Below, piece by piece: positions 46,420 through 57,499 of a stretch of DNA of 64,000 bases. Both the position numbers and the translations under genes were made by a program. Below the pieces are notes generated by a model, which had not been told where the DNA came from, did not search any database, and saw only the letters and a program-made list of their open reading frames with translations. Source of the stretch: Zantedeschia hybrid cultivar (lineage: Eukaryota; Streptophyta; Magnoliopsida; Alismatales; Araceae); NCBI GenBank assembly GCA_030544215.1, contig JARZZO010000002.1:29015395-29079394 (forward strand), written 5' to 3'. Positions within the stretch are counted from its first letter, which is position 1, and each line of letters begins with the position of its first letter.

Positions 46420-47490
46420 AGGCGATATGCCCTATTGTCATAGCTCTTGGCGATCACGTATGATCTTTTCCAATTAGGTGTCAGCTTACGGCCTGCCTCT
46501 AGCGACTTGGAGGCATACATACTCTATAGGATCAGGTCACCGGGGTGTAAGCTTCTTGGTTGGATCTTCTTGTTGTAAATGTGCGTCGTCATGCGTTAAT
46601 GATTAATCATGCAAATCCTAGCTGCTTCTCTGATTTCGTCAATGAGATCGAGGTTCTTTTGGAGCCTCTGGTTGTTTTCAGCTTCATCATATTCCTGGAT
46701 CCGAAAGGAGGGCAACTCGACCTCGAGTGGGATCATGACGTTAGTCCCAAAGGCAAGATGATACGGAGTTTCGTCGGTGGCCGTTCGGGTGGTGGTCCTT
46801 GGTGGTCTTGAAGGACCATAGAACCTTTAGGAGTTGCTCTAACCAATTTCAGTCACCTTGCAGTCGGGTTTGATTCCTTTCACCATTGCTCTATAGTTGT
46901 TCTCCACCAGTCCATTAGCCTGGGGATGTGCCACTGATGAGAAATGATGTCGATTACCGAATTGGCGATAGCGGTCGGCGAACCATTGCTTGAAAATTGT
47001 TTGTTGTTGTCTGAGAGAAGCACCCGTGGTACCCCGAACCTGTATATGACGTAAGTGAGGAAGAATTTCCATATGATGCCTTCCTTGATATTCGTCATTG
47101 CTGCGGCCTTAGGCCACCTGGTGAAATAGTCAATTGCTACAAGCACAAACTGCTTTTGCACGGCAGTCTTTCGGAAGGGTCGCAGAATATCAATCCCCCA
47201 TATGGCGAATGGGCATGGCTCAGTGATGGCGTGGAGCTCTGTAGTCGGTAGTCATGGGATTGGGCCGTGAATCTGGCAACTTACGCATTACGTATTTGAC
47301 GCCGTCATATGCCATAGTGGCCACCAATACCCATGGCAGTGTAGCGTCCAAACTAAGGCTCGCGGGCCCGTATGACTTCCACGTATGCCCTTATGGGCTT
47401 TTGCAACGACGTCCATTGCTTCTCCCAATGCAAGGCATTTGAACAGAGGTAGAGTAAGCGACTGGCAGTAAAGCTCACTGTCGATCAAGG
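46420..47490 (-). pseudogene. Tat-type gypsy integrase, broken
   Basis: In minus order: zinc-binding region at 47288-47488 (AHKGIRGSHTGPRALVW), the catalytic core with FVLVAIDYFTRWPKAAAM (first Asp), YRFGVPRVLLSDNNKQF (second Asp region), and SVAHPQANGLVEN with the Glu. The C-terminal part continues to about 46420, with YHLAFGTNVMIP-, LDLIDEIREAA- and LHPGDLILYRVY-type words. Several frameshifts split it at 46880-47160. Integrase would insert element DNA; this one cannot. Confidence 0.88.
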
Positions 47491-47659
47491 TGAACTTGGC
47501 CGCCTGCTACTTAATTCATCGGGCTTCTGTCCTATTGGCTAGTAGCTGACCATCTCGTGAGAAGACAACGATCGGATACATCCATGTGGGCTCGGCATCC
47601 ATTTGGGCGACCTCTATCGGTTGAATAGCAGGTGCTAGTACATTCTCAACGAACCCCAT

Positions 47660-47935
47660 TCAGGAAGCTGGCAGTATCGAGGAGGCAAGCTTGACTAATT
47701 CGTCTTCCTTCTGATTTTCCTTCCTCGGGATGTGTAGAATTTCAAACCCTTTGAGAGGGGAGACCATCTGTATGGTCAGCTCCTTATACTGCCTCATTGC
47801 AGGGTCTTTGGCTTCGTAGTCACCCTTCAGTTGTCGGACGATGAGCTGAGAATCAGAGAAAGTTTGTATTTGAATTGCTCCCAAGTGGCGAGCCGTACAG
47901 ATTCTTGTGAGAAGAGCTTTGTATGCGACTGGCTA
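47660..47935 (-). pseudogene. C-terminal half of the Tat-type RNase H, after the interruption
   Basis: The frame reads YKALLTRICTARHLGAIQIQ, then TFSDSQLIVRQLKGDYEAKD and IPRKENQKEDELVKLAS, the second half of an RNase H domain (the SDSQL Asp and late acidic residues are visible). Its first half is at about 53750-53860. The join falls within the normal NNEAEYEAL motif, showing that the 5.8-kb block interrupts this domain. About 20 residues at the junction appear lost. Confidence 0.85.
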
Positions 47936-47958
47936 TTGACGGTGACAGACTAGACCAC

Positions 47959-48522
47959 CTGCCCGGTTAACATTTCAAACAAGAGGATTCCAATACTCCA
48001 CCAATCAGCATCCTTGTTGTGCCCCTTCGCAAGTATAATCTCAGGAGCCATGTACTCTGTTGTCCCACACATTGAATTTGAATGGTTCGACTCATTGATC
48101 TCCTTTGCAAGTCCAAAATCAGTGAGCATCACCTACACAGATGGTGCAATAATGCTATCAACTAAAAAGCATCACATAAGTCGACAACGTAATCATGGGT
48201 ATCAATCAACAAGGCAGGTGTACGGTCATGGCCCTCACATGGCCATCAGCATCCATCAGAATGTTTTCAGGTTTGAGGTCTCGATGCACAATCCCATTGC
48301 TGTGCAGATGTGAAACAGCAGAGACTATCTCGGCAGTGTAAAACCTTGCTTGCTCCTCGCTACCCAAGACAGACCCAATACCTGGATTAAAAATATGCAG
48401 GGAAAACACAATTTGTAAAAGAAGTAAAATGCAGGATACCTGAAAATTCCCTGTCGATACAGGTGAAAGAACAGATGTCCTCCATTCATAAAATCAAGAA
48501 TCAGATAGAGCTTAGATTTTGT
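47959..48522 (-). pseudogene. Three exons of an S6 kinase (AGC family) trapped in a retrotransposon
   Basis: S6K is the plant p70 S6 kinase, activated by PDK1 and TOR and acting on ribosomal protein S6. Exons on the minus strand are 48440-48522 (83 bp, TKSKLYLILDFMNGGHLFF...), 48239-48359 (121 bp, EEQARFYTAEIVSAVSHLH, HRDLKPENILMDADGH) and 47959-48132 (174 bp, VMLTDFGLAKE, SNSMCGTTEYMAPE, DADWWSIGILLFEMLTGQ). All splice sites are GT/AG and phases agree, giving about 126 residues covering the hinge, catalytic loop, DFG and T-loop. The expected upstream exons (glycine loop, lysine) are not found up to 49853. The expected next exon (PPF...) is absent, because gypsy RNase H begins about 20 bp beyond the last donor. 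It is an unspliced genomic fragment, not a retrocopy, and cannot encode a kinase alone. Confidence 0.92.
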
Positions 48523-49853
48523 CTGTAAAATGTCAGGTAAATGGAATTAAGGCATTATTCTGATGAATAAGGGACAATGGGACAGAAAATATGCAATATA
48601 CAGACTCAACAGTCAATGTGCTATCGAGAAATCATTTTGTGTTAAGAGATTGGACTTTCAAATCATTAGAAACATGGAATTGTACAGAAAACAGAAATCA
48701 CCCAAAAGGGCACATAGTTTTATGGCCAAAAACTCAGAGAAAACAGGAAATTTCATCCATACTAGCAGGAAAAAATGTAAGCTAAAAGACCTGGGTCATG
48801 TAACTATACATAAAACTGCAACCAATTGAGAACAAAACAACACTTCCTCATACTGTCCAACATGATGCATGAAAACATTATTTTAGTATTAGGCCATAAA
48901 AAAGGAAGTGGAGAAATGTCTTTCCTCATTTTGGTATAAAAATATTCTCTGAAACTTGACTCAGTGAATGTAACTGATGCAGGTATGAGCAGGAAGATGG
49001 CGGTGCGAGGCAAAGGATGGGGCTGGCAGTGGTGGCAATACTCAGGCATTCACCTGACCCCGTCTCAGGGTTTTCTTTTTCGTCTAAAAAAGGAGCTCAG
49101 GAAAAATACTCAAAATTGCAGCAAATATTCATTAAAGAATAATAAACTGTCCTACATGACTATTTAAAGAGTAAACAAACCCTAATGATTCCCTAAACTT
49201 GACTTTGGTACCCTAACTTGAAAGAATAATGCGAAAATCATACAGAAAAATTCTGAAGAAAAAAAAGTGATAATCAGACCTCAATAGGCCAAACAAGGAC
49301 TCAATGGACTCGTCATCCGATACCCAATGACTCAGACATTATGCAAACTTTCTTTGAGTCAGATAGAATGTTGTGTAGTCTTCTGAAGGCAGTAAATGTG
49401 CTCCATTGTGTGTAACGCGTAATGATGTTGGTGTGCCAGTCCTAGATCCCCATCAATAACTCTGTTAAGTTCTATGAACCATCTTTTCTATCCTCAATTA
49501 TAGATATCCTCGCTAAGTTATATAACCTTGTCTAGCTCTCTCTGTTAATGCTCGTGATCCAGAAAATTCAGAATGTCTTAAAACTGAAGACACCCTTTCG
49601 AAAATCCATCAATAGTTTTGCATCAACCTTTTAAAAGGAAGTGAATAACCCTTGAAAGGTCTGTTTATCTGAGATATTTGACAGGATTTCTTGTGCATCT
49701 TGAATTTTCTGCTTCCCCCATAGTCAACATAAAGGACTTTGCTGGATTTTTATTGAGGACGAAGGCGATAGTTTACTGACATATGTGCATGAAAAGTACA
49801 CTAACTTTTTGCAAGTGTCTTTCAATTGATGTCTGAACATGCTTGAACTGAAG
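48523..49853. other. Probable S6K intron and flank carried with the exons
   Basis: No further kinase exon or transposon domain is recognisable on either strand. The sequence is AT-rich and ends at the poly(T) start of the L1 LINE. Frames here are short and have no family resemblance. I read it as intron DNA of the donor S6K gene. Confidence 0.5.
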
Positions 49854-52800
49854 TTTTTTTTTTTAAAGGTGACATGAAGTCACAGATCATTGATAGAAAG
49901 CAAGGTATTACAAAGGTAAAAGCCAAAAAGAAAAAACCCTGGACCCAATGGAAAGGTCCACACCAGAAGCTAAAACAAAAAACCAAAAATGCAGAATCCC
50001 CTCACTGAATTATCAAGATAATAAAACAGTGGGGTTCACCAGCAAATTACAACAAGAAGTTGTAACAAAAGTCTCTTCAGCTGGTAGGATTTCTGCATTA
50101 CCATTGAAACCTCATCTGAGTGCATCCCCGATGCTTTCGCTCAGCTGTTCACCAAACTGAAAGTTCTTCTGAGAATATCAAAGAGGCTGTTGAAGTTTTC
50201 ACTGAATATTCTGTTATTCATTTCTAACCAAATTGACCAAAGCATGGCTGGAAGAAATAAACCCCGTAAGTTTTTTTCTGATTTAACAGGACAAATATCC
50301 ACCATTTCAATAAGTTAAACACCTCCTGAATGTTCTCCCAAGAAATTTACAAAGCTCTGCTTAAGGTCCTCCATAAAGCATTAATGATTCCACAGGTACG
50401 GAAAAGATTATCAATACTTTCCTCTCTTATACCATCATCGTACACCTGGAATTCTGAATATGGAAAATAGCTTTGATTCTATCACTCGTGGGGAGTCTTT
50501 TCCAAGTCACTTTCCATAGAAACAACTTGATCTTATCTGGAAGGAATTTGGACCAAACTGTCTGCTTCCACCAATCTCTACATCCCCCATCATCAAGTGC
50601 TCTGACAATAATTTGACTGAAAAAAAGTTCCCTTCTTAGCCCATATCCACTCTTCTGCCTTCTTCATTCTGCACCTGATACACTGTTCCTGATTCATCAC
50701 CCTGGACAATTGTACCAAACCTGAAATCTCTGACTTAGTAAGATTTCACCTAAATTTGATATTCCACTGGTTTTTGTTCTCACTGGAGAAAACCTGTACA
50801 ACTGTTACTTTATCTGCTGCAATCTGATACAGATTAGGAAAAGCACATCAAAGGAATCTTCCAGACACCATTTATCCTTCCCAAAAGTGGATAGGTCTAC
50901 CATTTCCAAGCTGAAAGAAGGATGAAGCCTTGACCATTTCAACTGTGGTCATGATACTGCTCCAAATGGGATACAAATGGGATGAATTAATGAGATGAAG
51001 ACACCTAGATCCTGAAATATGATATTTTTTCTCACTCACCACTTTCACTCACAAAGAGTACATATCTTCTCCTAGTCTCCACAATCATTTGGCTACATGG
51101 CCTTGTTTTAAAATGTGAGATTTTAACCAACCCAAGACCTCCTTGTTCTTCACTCTTGCAAACCAACTCCCATTTAAGGGAAAGGAGTCCTCTCTTTTGT
51201 TTACCTCCACCAGACCAGAAAAAACAGCTGATAACTTCAATTGCTTTCTCAACTGTCCTAGGAATCTTGAAAATGGACAATTGGCAATTAGCCAAGATGG
51301 AAAGAACTGTCTTGGATAGGATCCACCTCCCTCCAGCTGAAAGAGGCTTCCTTTTCCAACCATCCAACCTGCCATCAAACTTCTTTATAAGATTATTCCA
51401 GTCACTCACTCTGATAGTACCATCTGTCAAAGGTAAGCGTAAGTATTTGAGTGGGAAAGCAGAAATCTTACAATCCATGATTCCAGCATTATTCATCAAC
51501 CTCTCCCTTGGTACCTTGATTCCCACAACCTCAGATTTGTCATAGTTAATCTTCAAACTAGAGATATACTTAATGATAAACAACAATTTCTTAATATCAG
51601 TCATGAGCCCTTCCTACCCTGAGCTGAAAATAAGAGTGCCATCTGCAAATTGGAGATGTGTAAGCTGTAAATTGTTCCTGCCGATAAGGATACCATCTAT
51701 AGGACTTTGTTCAGCTGCCCTGTGCCAAATGGAATGGAGAATCTATCCTACTAACAAAAAAATTAAAGGTGACAAAGCATCTCCTTGTCTCAAACCTTTG
51801 GAACTGCCAAGAAGACCATGAGGTTCACCATTGATTAGTATAGAAAACTTTGCAGTGGAGATATAGCTCATGACCCAAACTATCCACCTTTGATTAAAAC
51901 CCATAGCCTCAAGAGTTCTATGAATACACTGCCAACTAACCATGTCAAAGTCTAATTTGAGGACCACACACTCTTTTTTGTGATTTTCTGATATTGTGCA
52001 ACCATGTAACTGTCTAAAAAAAACCTGCCTTGCATGAAAGCTGTCAAGTTTCCTTCTATGAGTTTATAAAGAACCTTCTTGAGTCTATTGGCCAACACCT
52101 TGGTAATTACCTTATAGCAACCATTTAACAAACTGATCAGTCTGAAGTTTGTCAACATTTCTACACCTTCAACTTTAGGAATCAAGACTATATAAGTAGC
52201 ATTTAGACACCTGATATTTAATGGCCTTTCCTGGAATTCCTTCACCACATAAATAAAGTCTTCTTCAATAGTCTCCCAAAAATGCTGATAAAACCTAATG
52301 AAAATCCATCCGGCTCGAGAGAATGATTTGCATTCATGCTAAAGACTGCCTCCTTAACTTCTTCTTCGTTGATTTCTATGCTTTTTTTTTTTTTGAAGTG
52401 GATGGTACCACATTCGTTGATTTTTACACTTAATTCCTCACTTTCTTTCCTCTCAAGTTTGAGAAGAACTCCTTGTTGAAGATGAGGTCTCCATACGTAA
52501 TGCTAAAAAAAGATGCATGTAGTAAGAAACAAAGGCTTTTTTAATGTCTTCTATACTATCAAATGTATCCTCACCCTCCTTGACATGTTATATTTTTAAG
52601 GATCTCTTGTTGGCACTGGCAATTACATGAAAGAAAGCCATGTTTTTGTCTCCTTCTTTAAGCCAATGTTCTTTAGCCTTTTGCTTCCATTTAATTTGTT
52701 ATCTATGTAACCATTGATAATAATCTTCCTTATTCCCCTACAAAACCTGGATTTCCTCTGGTGGTAATTCCTCCTCTTCACTTTTCATATCCAATGAATC

Positions 52801-53745
52801 AATTTCATGAAGAATATGCTGCCTAATCTCACCTGCTCTTCCAAAAGTCCTCACATTCCATTCTTTAATTTGTTGTCTTACCATTTAAGCTTCCTTGAGA
52901 AAACCAACAAAGCATGACCTTCAGACAGAGCTTCTCTTCACCATTTAATAACCAGCTCCTTAAACCCTCCACAAGAATGCCAAGCCAACTCATACCTGAA
53001 GATTCTTCTATGAGTAAACTTATTCCCAGTACATAACTTTAGGGGAATGTGATCACAAATGGATCTGGAAAGTCCCTTAGTTTGAGAAAGAGGGAAGATC
53101 CTCAACCATTCAGTTGATATAAAAAACCTACCAATCCCGAACTGAATAATGTTTTGCTGCCCATTGGACCAAGTGAATTTTCTATTTGGTATCTCCAAGT
53201 CAAGAAGCTCACAACCTCTAATCCACTGTCCCAGCAATTCCATCTCCTTTGTCCATTTGTGACCACCAGATCTTTCCCAGGGGTACCTGGCGCAGTTAAA
53301 TCTCCAAGTGCATACCACTCTTCTGAGAACAAAGCATGAATCCTATATAGTTCTTGGAAGAACGAAGTTCTTTGTTGATCATCATTTGGCCCATAAACAG
53401 AGGATACCAACCAACGAGACTTGTCACTGGTATTTTTATTTCTGAATCTGATCAAGAGAGTGAAAACACCCATATCACAAATAGAACCTAAAAATCTACA
53501 CTCATCCCCCATCATAATCTGAACTCCTTTAAATCCATCAGCTGGTAAATGGGCCTACTGCCACCAATCCTCCTAATAGTCAGATCATCAACATTGGTCA
53601 TCGTTGTTTCCTGAAGACATGAAAATTCACCTCGAGAGTTCTGACATAATCCCTGGCCACTCTGACTTTGTTCTCACTGTTTAGACCCCTTATATTCCAC
53701 GATTAGTCGCTCAGAACTAGAACCTAAGAGAAAATTGTAAGGTCC
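49854..53745 (-). mobile_element. 5'-truncated L1-type LINE
   Basis: In minus orientation it ends in an A-run (T-run at 49854-49864 on plus) preceded by the tail TGACTTCATGTCACCTTT. At its 5' end it begins near 53745, just before the endonuclease start WNIRGLNSENKVRV of ORF2, so ORF1 and the 5' UTR are missing. Its 5' edge abuts gypsy RNase H sequence directly, while its 3' edge abuts S6K-derived DNA. I see no convincing target duplication (short CTTTTGAAG/CTTGAACTGAAG similarity only). Confidence 0.88.
50100..53720 (-). pseudogene. L1 LINE ORF2 (endonuclease, RT, C-terminal domain), broken
   Basis: In minus order: endonuclease pieces at 53720-52938 (WNIRGLNS, SSVYGPNDD, ALGDLTAPG, RKFTWSNGQ), a decayed linker, and RT pieces at 52248-51740 (IVLIPKVEG, LTNFRLISLLNGCYK, LKLDF-DMVSW with the usual EKA residues deleted, GLRQGDALSPLIF). 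Then comes LQFADGTLIFSS near 51640, where the second Asp of the catalytic FADD box is Gly. The post-RT part is at 51032-51604 (LKINYDKSEVVGI, PLSAGGRWILSKTVLS, FFWSGG). Frameshifts and stops separate all pieces. The replaced catalytic residue alone would kill RT activity. Confidence 0.88.
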
Positions 53746-55240
53746 CACCTTTCAGAGCTTTTGAAGGTATTAAGATAAGTCTGGCTCCACAACCAACATT
53801 CTGGGACGACCCGTCGATGCAAATTAGCCAGACCGGTCCAGGTCCTACCTAAGGTTCCTACTCCTGGGGAGGGAGCGTACATTCTGCTACAAAATCTACT
53901 AACGCTTCAGTTTTGATGCCGATTTTGTGTCTGTCAGAATGTCAAATTTTGAAGTTCGATTGCCCATCTCACCATTTGCTTGGAAGCATCCGGACATTGT
54001 AGGAGTTGCCACATGGGTCGGTCAATTACGACTTCAATCGGGTGTGCCTGAAAGTAGGGACGTAGCTTTCTTACAGCTATAATCAATGTCAACGCGAATT
54101 TCTCCACCGTCAGATAGCGAAGCTCAATGCCTTAAAGGACTCGGCTCACATGGTACACGGGCTTTTGTATGTCGAGCTCTTCCCTGACCAACACAAAACT
54201 AATAGTATGGAAGGTAACTGATAGGTAGAGGAGCAACATCTCACCTTGGCAGGGCTTAGAGAGCACCGGAGGGGTTGTTAGGTACTATTTCAGCCCGTCA
54301 AAAGCTTGTTGACACTCTGGTGTCCAATTGATGTTGCCTTGGGTGTCAGGAAGGTTCTTCTTCACCTAAAGTAGTTGGAAGAAAAGGTAGGCAATGCTCG
54401 GCAGCTTTGGACAAGAACCAGTTGAGCACGGCAAGCCGCCCAGTCAACCTTTAGACATCATTGAGGCGGGTTGGCAGCTTCATGGTCAGGATCGCTTCGA
54501 TCTTGTTTGGGTTGGCTTCTATTCCCCTGTAGGTGACCAAGAAGCCTAAGAACTTCCATGTAGTCACCCCAAAGGCGCACTTGGCTAGATTGAGCTTCAC
54601 ATTGTAGCGCTTCAGGATGTCGAATGTCTCCAGAAGGTCGTCAAAATGGTTGGAGGCACTCCCGGACTTTACTAACATGTCGTTGACATAAACCTCCATG
54701 TTGCATCCGACTGCTGATCAAACATAGTATTGATAAGCCTTTAGTAAGTCTCCCTGACGTTCTTTAGCCCAAATGGCATTCAACCGTAGCAATATAGACT
54801 CTTGTCTGTAACGAACGTGGTATGATCTTCATCTACTAGGTTCATCCTTATCTGATGATACCTTGAGAAGGCATTATGGAAGCTTAGTCATTCATGGCTG
54901 GCGGTCGCATTGATAAGCTAGTCAACGTTAGGTAAGGGAAAACAATTGTTGGGTGTGTCTTTATTAAGATCGTCAAAGTCGACGCATATGTGTCACTTTT
55001 CATATGCTTTCTTCACAAGGACCACGTTGGCATCCCATACTGGATATCGGGCATTTCTGATGACACCTATTTCCGGTAATGAAGTTATTTGCTCTTTCAT
55101 AGCGTCCTGGAGCTCCGTCGCGAAGCGGTGTTTTCGCTGCTAGACTGGAAGGAATCTCGGATCTAAGTTAAGTGAATGGGTGGCTATGTGACCTGACACT
55201 CCTAGGAGAGGAGCCCCGCCCTGGCGAACACATCAAGATG
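53746..55240 (-). pseudogene. Tat-type gypsy reverse transcriptase and first half of RNase H, broken
   Basis: In minus order: RT fingers at about 55240-55000 (words like VIRNARYPVWDANVVLVKK and ICVDFDDLNK), then MPFGLKN-, YVNDMLVKS at 54699-54640 (the usual YVDDML box, here with Asn) and LNLAKCAFGVTTWKFLGFLV. RNase H follows at 54060-53750 with HPIEVVIDRPMWQLLQC, VRWAIELQNFDI and IDGSSQNVGCGARLIL, ending at the junction near 53746. Multiple stops and frameshifts. The Asp-to-Asn change in the catalytic box is visible. Confidence 0.85.
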
Positions 55241-55293
55241 AGTTAAGAGGAATTCCCGATATTCTTCACGCCATTGCTCAGACAGGAGTGCTC

Positions 55294-56130
55294 CTACCTT
55301 GATTTCCTGATCGAGGGCTGGGCCAACTCAAATAGTAACCGGGTCTCTGAGGGCTTGGCCGTTTCCTTGTATCTCTCGGTTACCTCTTGAGTGAGCACGA
55401 TGGGCGCCCTCAACTGGGAGTTTGCGGCCGCTAGATACATCTGTTGGGTGACGCCGCATGCTTCCGTGATTCCTCTTGCAGTTAGAAATTTAAGCTTCTG
55501 GTGCATGCTTGATGGGACGGCTTTAAACTGGCCCAGGGATTCTCTCCCTAAGATGACATTGTATGCAGAGGGGATGTTGACTACCGTAAACTCAATCTCC
55601 CGAGTACTTGATAAGGGAGGAGTCCCCAGCATCAATGAAAGAGTTGTATGTCCTTCAACAACTATGGGTTGTTCATTAAATCCATGGATAGGCGTTTGAA
55701 CCTTCCTCATGCCCAATAGCTCTGGGTTGAGTTGACGAAAGCAATCGAGGAAGATGATGTCGAGCGAACTCCCGTTGTCAACGAGAACCCTTTCGACGTG
55801 ATACCCTAAGATGTCAGCTTTTATGACCAAGGCGTCACTATGAGGGAGTACTGTACCGCACAAATGTTCATCAGTAAAGGTTATCGGCTCCTTGGTGAGC
55901 GGAGGGTTGTTCGTGGCTGCGGCCTCCCAAATGTCTCCTTGGGTCTCAGGGATGTAGCTACACCACCTCTTGTTGTTGTCTTTGCCGCTTGAGGTCCCTC
56001 TGTAGATCACATGTATCACTCGCTCGGGTTGAGCAGAATGCCCACAATTGTTTGGTGGAGGTGACTGGCCGTCATGCTTGTGATAATGACGAGGTGATGT
56101 TTCGATCTGGGGAAGCTTATGGCCCTGCAA
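55294..56130 (-). pseudogene. Tat-type gypsy gag tail and aspartic protease (278 codons open)
   Basis: A long open frame begins in the gag-protease linker (RVIHVIYRGTSSGKDNNKR) and contains the retropepsin fold: HVERVLVDNGSSLDIIFLDC with the active-site motif written DNGSS instead of DTGSS or DGGSS, then HTTLSLMLG, EFTVVNIPSAYNVILGR and FKAVPSSMHQKLKF. It would cleave the polyprotein. It is the best-preserved frame of the element, but its upstream gag is almost wholly missing, so it is called a remnant. Confidence 0.85.
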
Positions 56131-56640
56131 TTGGTCATGTGAGTACTAGGCAGGAGGATGGTCGTCCGTGGGGAGCTCGCGGGTTCACCCCTAGACTTCC
56201 CACGATTCAAAGCCGTAGCAATAAGGTTGTTCCCCGGCCGATTCTAATGGGTCGTTTTGTGGAGGAGGTGGTGGAGGTGTCCAACTTTCCTGACTGTGAG
56301 ACCTCCGGGCGAGGTGAGCGCTGTAGAGACTATGTGGGGGGGGCTTCTTGGGTGATTAGGCTTTTACCGGAGGGCCTTCCTCTCTAATCGGTCGATTTTT
56401 GCCTCTAGCTGTTGAATCATGCCGACCAGGGTCTAGAAATTCGGTACTAGGGGTGGCTAGTGTGTCGCATTAGAAGGAGGGTGAGCATTGCCTTCGTTCT
56501 TCGGTATTGGTTCGCTCGGGACACCGACGGCTGGGGGTGGCGGGAGTTCAGCACTGCCAGTCACTACTCCTTTCTACCTGGAAGCTCGATTGCTGTTTGC
56601 ACGCACCATGGCTTTTGACTTGCGTTTCTCACAGACGGCG
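56131..56640 (-). pseudogene. Gag stump of the Tat-type element
   Basis: From about 56610 the minus strand has a start-like MVRANSNRAS, then P-rich text (ELPPPPAVGVPSEP) and QQLEAKIDRLER coiled-coil-like sequence. It passes directly to the protease linker with stops between. A normal gag capsid domain of several hundred residues does not fit in this space, so gag is largely deleted and the element would have depended on a partner. Confidence 0.7.
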
Positions 56641-56644
56641 CAAA
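56624..56644 (-). promoter_or_regulatory. Primer-binding-site-like sequence next to the 5' LTR
   Basis: Minus strand reads TTTGCGCCGTCTGTGAGAAAC, close to the GGCGCCGTCTGTGGGAA sequence that follows the 5' LTR in many Tat-type elements. It sits eight bases inside the LTR edge at 56652. Confidence 0.7.
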
Positions 56645-56651
56645 AAAATAT

Positions 56652-57398
56652 TGGGTCAAAATCTCGTCCACAATGATCAGAGTCTTCCACCCAGTATCGG
56701 AAGGCCGAAGAATAATGGACCTACAAGAAAGAAACATCGTCGAGGGTCCCTGGCGATGATTCGGGGGATCCCCCTCTGATGCTTAAGTCAGTAAGTTGGG
56801 GATGCAAGAGGAAGATAGGACTAGTTGGATGATGGAGAGCATACCTGGTGAGGTCGAACCATGGGTCTTTATATAGTAGTTCTAGGGCAACTTACGAGCC
56901 GATCTCGATCAGGAAGAGTAGATCTTGGTTGGGTCTCCTTTTAGAGATTGTGACTGGGAGGAGACCGTTTTGGAAAGGTTGGTTCCGGGACAAATTTCCA
57001 GGTTCATTGTGATCTGCTTGGGATTAGAAAGTGTTGCCTTGAAGAATAGGATCCGTATCCATACGGGTTCCCAGATTGTATCTTGATATGCTCTCGGTCG
57101 CGATCGGACCGGGCTTGAGAAGGTCAGGATCCTCTTACGAGGAGGAGTCTTGGTCGAGTTGATCCAGGGATCCCGCCAGGGGGAGGATTCAGATGCCTTC
57201 TCAGTAGGCTAGATGCAATGGGCTGAATACTTCTGGTGGTAAGGTTCCCTAGGCCCATTCTTAGGCCGTTGCGGTTCGGATTCGGGATCCAGGACCTTGG
57301 CAGGATGGAGCCCTAGTGGGGTTGTATTTGTCGGCTTGGACTCGCACTGTTGAGCCGTCCCACTGGCTGTTTGGGCCAGGTAAAATTCTTATCTTTCA
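56652..57398 (-). mobile_element. 5' LTR of the Tat-type element (747 bp)
   Basis: Minus sense begins TGAAAGATAAGAATTTTACC and ends GATTTTGACCCA, with TG...CA ends. It aligns with 41672-42951 across its whole length except for the MITE insertion there. It shows the uninterrupted form of the MITE target near 57107. Confidence 0.9.
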
Positions 57399-57399
57399 A

Positions 57400-57405
57400 A
57401 CTTTG
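57400..57405. repeat. Right target-duplication candidate (ACTTTG) of the Tat-type element
   Basis: Matches 41665-41670. Joining the flanks predicts the pre-insertion site CCATTTTGACTTTGTCACTA. Confidence 0.7.
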
Positions 57406-57499
57406 TCACTAATATGCTCTCAAACATTCATCTCATTCACAAATCTGTCTCTACACCCAGGTACTCATCCACATCCTTAATTAACGTTAAAATGAGTTG

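Larger units (their letters stand above)
41671..57399 (-). mobile_element. Tat-type Ty3/gypsy retrotransposon, 15.7 kb, with nested host-gene and LINE insert
   Basis: Two direct LTRs (56652-57398 as the 5' LTR and 41672-42951 as the 3' LTR, minus sense) bound the element, with a matching hexamer outside each. In transcription order it has: primer-site-like sequence (56624-56644), a stump of gag, protease (55294-56130), RT (about 54451-55090), the start of RNase H, a 5.8-kb interruption (about 47940-53745), the rest of RNase H, integrase (about 46420-47490), a tandem repeat, an antisense ORF and a polypurine tract. The antisense ORF between integrase and 3' LTR is characteristic of the Tat lineage. 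All frames are broken. Confidence 0.9.

Noticed and set aside
9560..48522. Idea that the two kinase regions are parts of one gene
   Set aside because: They are on opposite strands and belong to different families: SnRK2 (HRDLKLEN, STVGTPAY) and S6K of the AGC group (HRDLKPEN, MCGTTEYMAPE).
47959..48522. Native S6K gene with a gypsy insertion in its intron
   Set aside because: The exons lie between the two halves of one RNase H domain, inside the matching LTRs. No upstream or downstream S6K exon was found outside the element in this window. Not fully excluded beyond the window.
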